Source: Rhodovarius lipocyclicus
GTDB lineage: Bacteria > Pseudomonadota > Alphaproteobacteria > Acetobacterales > Acetobacteraceae
Assembly (NCBI RefSeq): GCF_009900765.1
Contig: NZ_JAAABL010000023.1
Coordinates: 1-55,729, forward strand
DNA length: 55,729 bases
Reading direction: 5' to 3'
Shown: piece by piece, positions 33,880-43,700 of the stretch
Layout: each line of letters starts with the position of its first letter
Position numbering within the stretch: position 1 is the stretch's first letter
Translations under genes and position numbers: made by a program
The notes under the pieces: generated by a model
Databases searched by the model: none
The model's input: only the letters and a program-made list of their open reading frames with translations
What the model was told of the DNA's origin: nothing

Positions 33880-34589
33880 CGGCAGGCCTCCCGCGGGTGC
33901 AGGGTGCCTGCGGTGAAGGCCTCCAGCAGGCTGTCATGTTCGGCCAGGCCCACGCGGCGGAACACCACCTCGTCGCCAGCCGAGAGCAGGGAGGGATTGT
34001 CCCAGCGCAGGTCGAACAGCGGGGCGGCGGTGCAGCCCAGCACGTTCCACCCGCCCGGGGCCTCCACGGGGTACACATTGGTCATCAGTTCCGCCATGGC
34101 GATGGAGCCGCGCGGCACCCGCACCCGGGGCGGCACGCGGCGCGGCAGGTACAGGCTGGGGTCCAGCCCGCCCAGATAGGGATGCCCCGGATAGCTGCCC
34201 ACCATCAGCGCGGTGTAGCGCCCGGCCAGGTGGCGGGCGATCAGCTCATCGGTGGACAGGCCCAGGCGGGTGGCCGATTCCTCCAGGTCCAGCGCATGCG
34301 GCGCCTCGTAGCAGGCGGGCAGCACCCAGCGATGGGCGGGGGCGGCCTCGGCGGCGGTCAGGCCGGATTCCAGCTCCTCCAGCACGGCGGTCAGGGCGCG
34401 GGTGGTGAGGTGCACGGGGTCATGGATGATCGCGAGCGAGCGGATGCCCGGCATGGTCGCCACCACCCCCGACAATGCGCGGGCCTTCAGCGCCGCGTCC
34501 AGCGCGCGGGCGCGGGCGGAGGCCGCGGGGTCGATCCCTGTGGAAAACTCGGCCACCAGCATGCCGTCGCCGGCCAATCGCAATCGCAT
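33876..34589 (-). CDS. pxpB: 5-oxoprolinase subunit PxpB (KipI-like)
   Basis: A 237-residue AHS1/KipI-family protein. It starts MRLRLAGDGMLVAEF, matching the family's usual N terminus, and has HLAGRYTALMVGSYPGHPYLGGLDP, PRRVPPRVRVPRGSIAMA and PVEAPGGWNVLGCT, all conserved. The ATG at 34589 has GGGGG seven bases upstream; the open frame continues to 34628 but those 13 residues are not typical. It is divergent from pxpA with a 99-base gap and overlaps pxpC. Confidence 0.94.
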   Translation of the reverse strand: MRLRLAGDGMLVAEFSTGIDPAASARARALDAALKARALSGVVATMPGIRSLAIIHDPVHLTTRALTAVLEELESGLTAAEAAPAHRWVLPACYEAPHALDLEESATRLGLSTDELIARHLAGRYTALMVGSYPGHPYLGGLDPSLYLPRRVPPRVRVPRGSIAMAELMTNVYPVEAPGGWNVLGCTAAPLFDLRWDNPSLLSAGDEVVFRRVGLAEHDSLLEAFTAGTLHPREACR

Positions 34590-34688
34590 CCAGAACCCCC
34601 GGAATCCGCACCCAGTCTCGGCGGCCATCTTGGCAGGCTGCCCGGCGGCTGCAAGCTTGGGGCGGGACAGGATTCAGGAGCTTCAGAT

Positions 34689-35459
34689 ATGCCCGTGGTG
34701 AACATCAACTCCGACATCGGCGAAAGCTTCGGCCCCTGGAAGATGGGCGACGACGCGGGCGTGATGCCGCTGATCAACAGCGCGAACATCGCCTGCGGCT
34801 TCCATGGCGGCGACCCGGACGTGATGCTGAAGACGGTGCAGCTCGCCATGTCTCATGGCGTGACGCTGGGCGCGCATCCGGGTTTTCCTGACCTGCAGGG
34901 CTTCGGCCGGCGGCAGATCAAGATGTCCGCCAAGGAGCTGGAGAACATGTGCGCCTATCAGATCGGCGCGCTGATGGGGGTGGCGGCCATCGCGGGCGGC
35001 AAGGTGACGCATGTGAAGGCGCATGGCGCGCTGGGCAACCTGACCGCCGTGGACATCGACGCGGCCCGCGCGCTGGTGCGCGCCATCAAGGCCATCGACC
35101 CCAAGCTGATCCATGTGGGGCTGGCCAATTCCTGCCTGGCCAAGGCCACGATCGAGGCCGGTATCCCGCTGGCCAGTGAGGGCTTCATGGACCGCATGTA
35201 TGACGATGACGGCAACCTGACCTCTCGCGCCAATGCCGATGCGGTGCACCATGACCCCGCCGTGGCGGTGAAGCAGGTGCTGGCCATGGTGCAGGAAAAG
35301 GTGATCGTGACCCGCAGCGGCAAGCGCATCCCGGCCGAGATCCACACCCTGTGCGTGCATGGCGACGAGCCGACCGCGCGTGCCCTGGGCGCTGCCGTGA
35401 AGCAGGCGCTGCTGGATGCGGGCGTGCAGCTCAAGACCCTGCCGGAGATGGCCCTTTAA
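34689..35459 (+). CDS. pxpA: 5-oxoprolinase subunit PxpA (LamB/YcsF family)
   Basis: A 256-residue protein of the LamB/YcsF family, the catalytic-type subunit of PxpABC 5-oxoprolinase. Conserved blocks: NINSDIGESFGPW, SANIACGFHGGDP with metal-type His, GAHPGFPDLQGFGRR, HVKAHGALGN and CVHGDEPTA. AGGAG lies eight bases before the ATG. It is transcribed opposite to pxpB-pxpC from a shared intergenic region, while in many bacteria all three are in one operon. The DUF3293-like gene overlaps its 3' end. Confidence 0.95.
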   Translation: MPVVNINSDIGESFGPWKMGDDAGVMPLINSANIACGFHGGDPDVMLKTVQLAMSHGVTLGAHPGFPDLQGFGRRQIKMSAKELENMCAYQIGALMGVAAIAGGKVTHVKAHGALGNLTAVDIDAARALVRAIKAIDPKLIHVGLANSCLAKATIEAGIPLASEGFMDRMYDDDGNLTSRANADAVHHDPAVAVKQVLAMVQEKVIVTRSGKRIPAEIHTLCVHGDEPTARALGAAVKQALLDAGVQLKTLPEMAL

Positions 35460-35871
35460 CAAGGCCCGCGCCTTCCGCCTCAGCCGGTACGGGGCGGCGG
35501 GCGTGGTGGTCCGGCCCGGCGGCGGGGCAGGGCGGGCGCTGGCGCTGCTCGGCACCCGCCGCGCCCTGTTCCTGACCGCCGAGAACCCGCGCGGTCGCCG
35601 CTGGCCGGCCGGCCTGAACCGGCGCCGGATGGCCCGGATGGCGACGCTGCTGCCCCGCCCCTGGCTGCCGGCCCACTCCGGGCTGGGGCAGTGGCGGGAG
35701 GCGATGTTCCTGGCCCCCGATACGCCCCGCACCCGCCTGCTGGCCCGGCGCTTCGCCCAGGCGGCGGTGCTGGTGCTCGATACGCGCGGGGCACGGTTGC
35801 ACTGGCTCGCTTGCCCCCAAGCTTGCCCAGATGATCACAAGCTGGCACCAGCCCGCCCATGCTGCGCCTGA
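35416..35871 (+). CDS. DUF3293-like small protein overlapping pxpA
   Basis: A frame of 151 codons whose conserved-looking part is FRLSRYGAAGVVVRP, then RALFLTAENPRGRRW, LNRRRMARMATLLP, WREAMFLAPDTPRTRLLARRFAQAAVLVLDT. The segment FLTAENPRG, a Trp-x-E-x-x-F element and the RRFAQAAVL block resemble DUF3293 (a small domain of unknown function with FITAxNP). No start codon is available between the end of pxpA and this domain, so ATG 35416 inside pxpA is the likeliest start, giving a 44-base overlap. It also overlaps the next gene by 13 bases. Codon usage suits a real gene. Confidence 0.55.
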   Translation: MRACSSRPCRRWPFNKARAFRLSRYGAAGVVVRPGGGAGRALALLGTRRALFLTAENPRGRRWPAGLNRRRMARMATLLPRPWLPAHSGLGQWREAMFLAPDTPRTRLLARRFAQAAVLVLDTRGARLHWLACPQACPDDHKLAPARPCCA

Positions 35872-37505
35872 CGGAGATCCGCCTTCCCCTGGACCACACC
35901 CCCGCCGCCCTGGCCGAGGCGGTGCGCGAGCGGCTGGGCGCCCGCCCCCTGGCCTGGCAGGTGGTGCGCCGCGGCTATGACGCGCGGCAGAAGCGCGCGA
36001 TCCGGCTGGTCTATTCCGTGGACGCGCTGCTGGCGGACGAGGCGCCGCTGCTGGCGCTGAACGACCCGCGCATCCGCCCCGCCCCCGCCATGCGCTATGA
36101 TTTCGTGGCCCATGCGCCGGAGGGGTTCCAGGAGCGCCCGGTGGTGGTGGGCGCGGGCCCCTGCGGCATTTTCGCGGCGCTGCTGCTGGCGCAGATGGGC
36201 TTTCGCCCCATCATCCTGGAACGCGGCCAGCCCGTGCGCGTGCGCACCAAGGACACCTGGGGCCTGTGGCGCCGGGGCGTGCTGAACCCCGAGAGCAACG
36301 TGCAGTTCGGCGAGGGCGGGGCAGGCACCTTCAGCGACGGCAAGCTGTATTCCCAGATCCGCGACCCGCTGCTGCATGGCCGCAAGGTGCTGACCGAATT
36401 CGTGAAGGCCGGCGCGCCGGAGGAGATCCTGTATCTCTCCAAGCCGCATATCGGCACCTTCCGCCTGGTCTCGATGGTGGAGAACATCCGCGCCGAGATC
36501 GAGGCGCTGGGCGGCGAATACCGCTTCGGCACCCGGATGGAGGAAGTGCTGCTGGAGGAAGGCACCCGTGCCGTGCGGGGGCTGCGGCTCTCGGACGGTT
36601 CCGTGCTGGCGGCGCGGCATGTGGTGCTGGCGCTAGGCCATTCCGCGCGCGACAGCTTCGCCATGCTGCACGCCGCGGGTGTGGCGATGCAGGCCAAGCC
36701 GTTTTCCATCGGCGTGCGCATCGAACACCCGCAGGGGGTGATCGACCTGGCGCGGTTCGGGCCCTCGGCGGGCCATCCGGTGCTGGGGCCGGCCGACTAC
36801 AAGCTGGTGCACCACGCGGCCAATGGCCGGGCCGTGTACAGCTTCTGCATGTGTCCGGGCGGCAAGGTGGTGGCCGCGGCCAGCGAGCCCGGCCGCGTCG
36901 TGACCAATGGCATGAGCCAGTATTCCCGCGCCGAGTTCAACGCGAATGCCGGCATGGTGGTGAATGTGGGCCCCGAGGATTTCCCCGGCGAAGGCCCGCT
37001 GGCGGGCATCGAGTTCCAGCGCCGGCTGGAAAGCCTGGCCTTCGAGGCCGGCGGCGGCGACTACCGCGCGCCCGCCCAGCGCGTGGGGGATTTCCTGGCC
37101 GGGCGCCCCAGCACCAGCCTGGGCGCCGTGACCCCCAGCTACAAGCCGGGTGTCACCCCCACCGACCTGTCCCGTTGCCTGCCCGACTACGCGGTGGCCG
37201 CCATGCGAGAGGCTCTGCCCGCCTTCGGCCGCCAATTGCCGGGCTTCGACATGGCGGATGCGGTGATGACGGGGGTGGAGACGCGCACCTCCTCGCCACT
37301 GCGGATCCGGCGCACCGACCTGTGCGAAAGCCCCAACACCCCGGGCCTGTATCCGGCGGGCGAGGGGGCTGGCTATGCCGGCGGCATCCTCTCGGCAGGG
37401 GTGGACGGCATCCGGGTGGCGGAGGCGGTGGCGATGGCGCTGTTGGGGCGGGACCTGCCGCAGGAACGCCGCCGCCATGCGGTGGTGACCGAAGGTTGGG
37501 GATGA
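35859..37505 (+). CDS. FAD-dependent dehydrogenase (COG2509-like)
   Basis: A 548-residue flavoprotein of the COG2509 (FAD-dependent dehydrogenase, BVU/AF type) group. Residues 1-85 are a small N-terminal domain (VRRGYDARQKRAIRLVYSVD), followed by the FAD Rossmann motif VVVGAGPCGIFAALLLAQ at about residue 94 and NVQFGEGGAGTFSDGKL. KPFSIGVRIEHPQ, SFCMCPGGKVV and YPAGEGAGYAGGILSAGVDG are strongly conserved in the family; CMCPGG carries the family's cysteine pair. Substrate and electron acceptor are unknown. No Shine-Dalgarno is visible before the ATG, which lies in the tail of the DUF3293 gene. Confidence 0.9.
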   Translation: MLRLTEIRLPLDHTPAALAEAVRERLGARPLAWQVVRRGYDARQKRAIRLVYSVDALLADEAPLLALNDPRIRPAPAMRYDFVAHAPEGFQERPVVVGAGPCGIFAALLLAQMGFRPIILERGQPVRVRTKDTWGLWRRGVLNPESNVQFGEGGAGTFSDGKLYSQIRDPLLHGRKVLTEFVKAGAPEEILYLSKPHIGTFRLVSMVENIRAEIEALGGEYRFGTRMEEVLLEEGTRAVRGLRLSDGSVLAARHVVLALGHSARDSFAMLHAAGVAMQAKPFSIGVRIEHPQGVIDLARFGPSAGHPVLGPADYKLVHHAANGRAVYSFCMCPGGKVVAAASEPGRVVTNGMSQYSRAEFNANAGMVVNVGPEDFPGEGPLAGIEFQRRLESLAFEAGGGDYRAPAQRVGDFLAGRPSTSLGAVTPSYKPGVTPTDLSRCLPDYAVAAMREALPAFGRQLPGFDMADAVMTGVETRTSSPLRIRRTDLCESPNTPGLYPAGEGAGYAGGILSAGVDGIRVAEAVAMALLGRDLPQERRRHAVVTEGWG

Positions 37506-37748
37506 AACTCAAAAAATTCATACACTTCTGACGTGTGTGCGCGCTTCGCGATTAAGACGCGCGCTGAAGCACGCCCGCTAACCTCTTGAAATGCGCTTCC
37601 GTCGGCGGGTTTTCCGACTTCGCGCTTGGGTTTTTCCGAAAAATTGAGATTTTGTTAGGGAAAGATGCTTGTGCGGGCCTGCGCCGCCCTTTAACGCTTC
37701 CTCAAGAAACGCCCAAAACGCGTTTTTTTAGACAAATAAGGCGCAGCC
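37506..37748 (+). other. 243-base low-GC leader of the giant RTX gene
   Basis: The stretch between the flavoprotein gene and the 9.9-kb gene is the most AT-rich part of the neighbourhood, with several A and T runs. It ends in AATAAGG, a ribosome site before the ATG at 37749. A TTGAGA at 37644 could be a -35 box but no matching -10 box stands out. It contains the terminator-like hairpin described separately. Confidence 0.6.
37707..37729 (+). terminator. Terminator-like hairpin 20 bases before the giant gene
   Basis: Stem AAACGC (37707-37712) / GCGTTT (37720-37725) with a 7-base loop, running into seven T bases (37723-37729). This has the form of a weak rho-independent terminator, yet the ribosome site and ATG of the 9.9-kb gene come directly after. 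It could end the flavoprotein transcript or act as an attenuator in the adhesin leader. The stem is short, so confidence is limited. Confidence 0.45.
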
Positions 37749-40700
37749 ATGGCCCCCCAGCCCATCGTCACCTTCCTGAACGGTTCCACTCTGGATGCCT
37801 TCATCGGCACCACGGTCACGCTCGGCCTGCGTTTCGATAACGCTGCCTCCGGCAGCGACACGGGTTATGCGCCCTATGTGAACGTCATCCTGCCGACCAA
37901 CGGCGCGGATGGGGCCGGGGTGGGAAATTCCCCGGTCAATGATGGCGTCACCTTCGTCTCGGCCACCTATCTGGGCGCCGCGCTGGAATCGACGCTGATC
38001 CAGTTCGACGCCGCGGGCCACGCCACCCACCCCTATGCGAAGGACGCATCGGGCAACGCGCTGGTCATCAACGGCACGCCGGGCGACAGCCTGCTGGTGC
38101 TCAAGCTGCCCTTCGGCAGCTTCACCACCACCCAGACGCCCTCCGACATCGACCTGAAGCTGAACATCTCCAACCTGGCGGACCTGAACACGCTGCTGGC
38201 GGTAAAGGCCTCGGGCGGCTTCGCCTATGGCGCGGACCCGCTGAACAACCCGGCCGCCGACCCCGTCATCACTGGCCCGACGGCCACGCTGAACCTCGAC
38301 CCCACCGTCGCCACGCTGGACAAGATCTATCTGGGCCCGGAGCAGGAAACCGCGACCGGCCCCTCCTATCCGCGCACCTGGCTGGTGCAGGGCGATTTCG
38401 CGGCGGGCCAGCACTTCACCGGCGTCACGCTGAAGGACCAGATGCCCGATGGCGTCGTGATCCTGGGCGCGCATCTGGAGGACGGGTCGGGCCATGTGCT
38501 GCCCGGCACGGTGTCCATCACCGGCGCCTATGGCAGCCAGGTGGTGACCGGCACCTTCGACGGCACCATCACGGGCGGGGCGGTGAAGCCCACCCTGGTC
38601 ATCGACTACTACGTCACGGAATTCCTCTCGACCGGTGAGCCGGTGCTGGACCCCGCGACCGGCGCCTTCCGCCCGCTGGAGAACAACGCGACGCTGGATG
38701 CCGACTGGCAGCCGATCGACGGGCGCGACAGCCTCACGCACATCAACATCGACCCGCCGGGCGCCGAGGACATCGTCACCGCCAAGTCCATCGCCATCCA
38801 GAAGGGCGTGGACCTCGTCTCCCCGCAATGGCAGGCCGGCGGCACGCTGGAATATTCGCTGGACGGCCAGGTCTCGAACTATTTCGAGATGAAGGGCCTC
38901 GTCGTCACCGACACGCTGGGCGATGGCCAGACCTTCAAGGCGGGCTTCACCCCCACCCTGACGGTGACCGAGCATGGCGTGACCCATACGGTCAGCCTGG
39001 TGGGTTTCTATGATGTCGGCGCCAAGGCGGCGGACGGCACCAGCGTCATCACCTTCCGCGTCAGCGAGGCGATGGTCGCGGCGGGCCTCGACGATGTGAT
39101 GGACGGCAATGGCGGCGCGCTGGGCGGCGCGACCCACGCCACCGACTATCAGCAGGCCACCATCCACATCAATTTCCAGACCACGCTGGACGCCAATTGG
39201 ACCGGGCCGGTGCCGGGCGACACGATGGTCGACCAGGGCGACCCGGTGAAGAACGACGTCATCTATGGTGGCGACGTGTACAACACCGGCGACGCCATCG
39301 CCGATGACAGCCATGCCGGCGTGATCCTGCCGGTCAGCGATGTCGGCAAGAGCATCTACGCCATCAATGGCGACACGGCGCAGGGCAGCACCAGCTTCTC
39401 CGTGGTGCCGAAGATCCAGTCGGGCGACCTGATCACCTATCGCCTCACCCTGGATATGCCGCTGACCTCGGCGCATTCGGTGACGCTGACGGACTTCCTG
39501 CCGCTGCCCGTGCTGCTGGCGGCCGACCCGGATGTGAACGGCACGGCCAACGCCTTCTCCTTCGCGGGCGTCGGCGCCGTCCCGGGCCTGAACCAGTGGA
39601 GCCTCGGCCCCACCGACCAGCTGCACCTGAACGCGGCGGGCGTGATGCCCAGCATCACGCAGAATGCGGCCGGCAACTCGATCACCTTCAATTTCGGTGA
39701 CATCACCAACAGCGCCTACCCGACCACGCATATCGACCTGCTGTTCACCGTGAAGGTGAACGACGCGGCCTTCGGCGATGGGCTGCTGCTGAGCAACCAG
39801 GTCACCTCCTCCGAAACCAACAGCTTCGACACCGTCTCCCAGGACAATGCGATCATCCAGTTCCAGCTGGGTGAGCCGCGGCTGAAGATCGTCAAGGGCG
39901 TGGTGGCCGAGGACAACACGGGGGCCGCCGTCCTCACGGCCGCCGCCGGCCCCTCGGGCGTCACCTTCAACGCGCCGGGTTCGGCCACCGCCTTCACCGG
40001 CACCATCACCAGCGCGGGGCTGGCCAGCACGCCCATCGACGCCAACCTGATCCGCGCCGACGCGAACGACACCGTCACCTTCGCCATCGTGGTCGAGAAT
40101 GTGGGCAGCGGCGTGCGCGGTGCCTTCGACACGCTGATCCGCGACAGCCTGCCCACCGGCTTCCACATCCCCGCCGGCGGGCTGAACCTGCAGGTGCATT
40201 ACGGCGACGGCACGGCCGTGGCCTATACGCTGACGGGCAGCGGCCTGTTCGACGCGGCGGGCGGCATCCAGCTGACCGACCCCGGCCTGCACCAGGGCGC
40301 CATCGCCGCCTATGACGCGACCAGCGGCAAGAACGTGGTCGTCATCACCTATGACCTGCAGCTGGACAGCACCGTGGCGGCGGGCGACCGGCTGACCAAC
40401 ACCGGCACCACCGCCTGGTACGCGGCGGAGGAAGGCGGCATCAGCCGCACCTCCACCGACGGCCTGGCGGATACCAACACCGCCTATGTCGATGTCACCC
40501 CGCAGGTGGCCAAGACGGTCATCGCCACCTCCAACGCCGATACCGGCACCGCCGAGGGCAACGCCGGCCTGACCGATCTCGCGATCGGTGAGCTGGTGAC
40601 CTGGCACGTGACCGCCACCATCCCCGAGGGCCAGTCGCACAGCCTGAAGCTGATCGACATCCTGCCGGGCGGCACGGGTTCCGTGACGGGCGGGCCCTTC

Positions 40701-43700
40701 GAACTGGTGAGCGTGACCGGCGCCACGGTCGGCGCCAACATCACCGGCGCCGGGGTCGCGGCTGGCAGCGTCGGCGTGATTTCCGACAGCAACGGCGACG
40801 GCATCATGGATACCGTCACCTTCAATTTCGGTGACGTGACCAACACGCCGGACAACACGCAGAACGGCGCCGACACCATCAGCTTCGACATCGTGGCGCG
40901 CGTGCTGGACACGGCCGCGAACTACGCGGGCGAGACGGAGACGAACAAGGCCATCGTCCGCGTCACCGACAGCGTGGGCACGGTGAAGGACACGACGGTC
41001 ACCAGCTCGGTCGAGATCGTCGAGCCGCATCTGGTGCTCGACAAGACCGCGAGCCGCGTCACGGTCGATGCGAACGACGTCTACACCTACACCGTCACGC
41101 TGACGAACCAGTCCAGCAGCTATGGCGCGCCGGCCTATGATGTCTCGATCGACGACATCCTCAGCCAGCTGGCGCCGAATGCCACCTTCCTGCCGGGCAC
41201 GGTCACGCTGGTCAGCGGGCCTTCGGGCACCACCATCGTCAGCGGCAATGGCGTGGGCGACACCAACCTGAAGGTGACCGCCGCGCAGTTGAACGAGGGC
41301 GGGCAGATCAAGCTCACCTTCCAGGCGCAGGCGGTGGCGGGGGCCGTCAGCGGCCAGGCCATCAACAACACCGCGACCGCGACAGGCAGCAGCGAGCCCG
41401 GCACCCCCGCCTCTGACCGGCCGTACAATGTGAGCGACCCGGCGACGGTCACCATCGCTTCGCCCACCATCACCAAGTCGGTGTTCGACACCAGCTTCGC
41501 CGATACCGGCAGCGCGCAGTACAGCACCAGCAACCAGGATGCGAAGGTGGGCGAGGTCGTCACCTATCGTATGGTGGTGACGGTGCCCGAGGGCCAGTCG
41601 GTCAACTTCAAGGTGATCGACACGCTGGCGGACCAGCTGGTCTCCGGTTCCTCCGGCCAGCTGCAATATGTGGCGGGTTCGGCCAAGGTGATCTCGGCCG
41701 GCGCCAACCTGTCCGCGGCCGGCGGCATCCTGACGCCCACGGTCTCGGCCGCCGACAGCAACGGCAATGGCACCAGCGACCAGGTCACGCTGTCCTTCGG
41801 CACGGTGACCAACACGGCCGACAATGTGGCCGACGCCAAGGACCAGATCGTCATCGAGCTGCAGGCGAAGGTGGTGGATGTCGCCGCCAATGTGGGCGGC
41901 GACGTGCTGACCAACAGCGTCAAGGCCACCACCGACTACAGCCAGTCCAACACCGCCACCGCCTCGGTCGATGTGGTGGAGCCGGTGCTGGACGTGCAGA
42001 AGACCACGACCTTCGGCACGGGGGACGCGGCGGACATCGCGACCTACACGGTCACGATCCAGCACACCGCCGCCAGCCACGCCAGCGCCTATAACCTGGC
42101 GCTGGGCGACATCCTGGCCCCGGGCATCACGCTGGTGGCGGGTTCCGCCACCTCCAGCATGGGCACGATCAGCGAGGCGGGCGGGCATATCAGCCTGAAC
42201 CTGGCCAGCCTGGCGCTGGGCCAGAGCGTGACCATCACCTATCAGGCGAAGCTGGCCGACACCGTGGTGCATGGCCAGGCCATCACCAACACGGCCACGC
42301 TCGACTACGCGAACGATCCTTCCAGCATCCGCACCGCGCATGACCAGGATGACGCGACGATCCACGTCGCCATCCAGGACAGCATCGTGAAGGACCTGGT
42401 TGCCACCTCCAACATCTACACGCCGGGCTCCGACGTGGTGGCGGGCGAGACCGTCACCTATCGCCTGACGGTGACGCTGGGCGAGGGCGCGCAGCACCTG
42501 AAGGTGATCGACGCGCTGCCCAGCAGCCTCGAATACCTGTCCTCCAAGGTGGTGTCGCTGGGGTCGATCACCGGCAGCACGTTGGCGGTGAATGCCGGCG
42601 GCACCTTCGATGCCGCCAGCAGCAAGCTCAGCTTCGACTTCGGCGACGTGGTCAACGCGGGCGACAACGCGCTCACGGCCGGCGACAAGGTGGTGATCGA
42701 GGTGACGGCCAAGGTCGCCGCCGGCGCCTCGGCCGGTTCCTACCTGACCAACACCGCGACCGTGGCGCCCGTCACCCCCGCCAACCCCTATGGCGTGACC
42801 CCGGGCACGGCGATGACGCCGTCCTCGGACACCGAGACTGTGCATGTCATCCCGCTGGCGGCGCTGGGCGACAAGGCCTTCGTGGACCTGAACGCCGACG
42901 GCATCCAGCAGGCCGGCGAGCCGGGCCTGGCGGGCGTGACCGTCAACCTCTACGACAGTGACACGGGCGCCCTGGTCGGCACCAAGGTGACGGACAGCAA
43001 CGGGCTGTACCTGTTCACCAACCTGCCCCCCGGCACCTATCACGAGGAATGGAGCCTGCCCGCCGGCTATGTCCGCACCACGGACGGCGCGGGCACGGCC
43101 GCCACCGACAGCGACCCGAGCCCGGTCACGGGTGTCACGGGGAACACGGTGCTGCTGTCGGGCGTCACGGACCTGACGCATGACGCGGGCTACTACATCC
43201 CGGTCAAGATCGGCGACACGGTCTTCGAGGACATGAACGGCAACGGCGTGCAGGATGGCGGCGATGTCGTCCTGGCCGGCGTCACGGTGAAGCTGCTGGA
43301 TGGCACGGGCACCGTGCTGGCCACCACCACCACCGATGCCTCGGGCAACTACCTGTTCGTGGGGCTGAAGCCCGGCACCTACGCGGTGCAGTTCGACAAG
43401 CCCGCGGGCTATGTCTTCACCGCCAAGGATGCGGGCGGCGACGCGGTGGACAGCGATGCCGACCTCGTCACCGGCCAGACGGTCGCCAAGACCTACATCT
43501 CGGGTGCCGACGACCGCACGATCGACGCCGGGCTGTACCGCCCCGTCACCATCGGCGACACGGTGTGGGAAGACCGCAACGGCAACAACGTGCAGGATGC
43601 CGGCGACACGCCGCTGGCCCATGTCACGGTCAACCTGCTGGATGGCAGCAACGCCATCGTTGGCACCACCACGACGGACGCGAACGGCCAGTACCTGTTC

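Noticed and set aside
37506-37748. The AT-rich leader as a known riboswitch
   Set aside because: No conserved core of any riboswitch class I know was recognised, only a simple hairpin with a T run.
37586-37840. An 84-codon frame crossing from the leader into the giant gene
   Set aside because: It has no ribosome site, no homology and overlaps the real start; probably chance.
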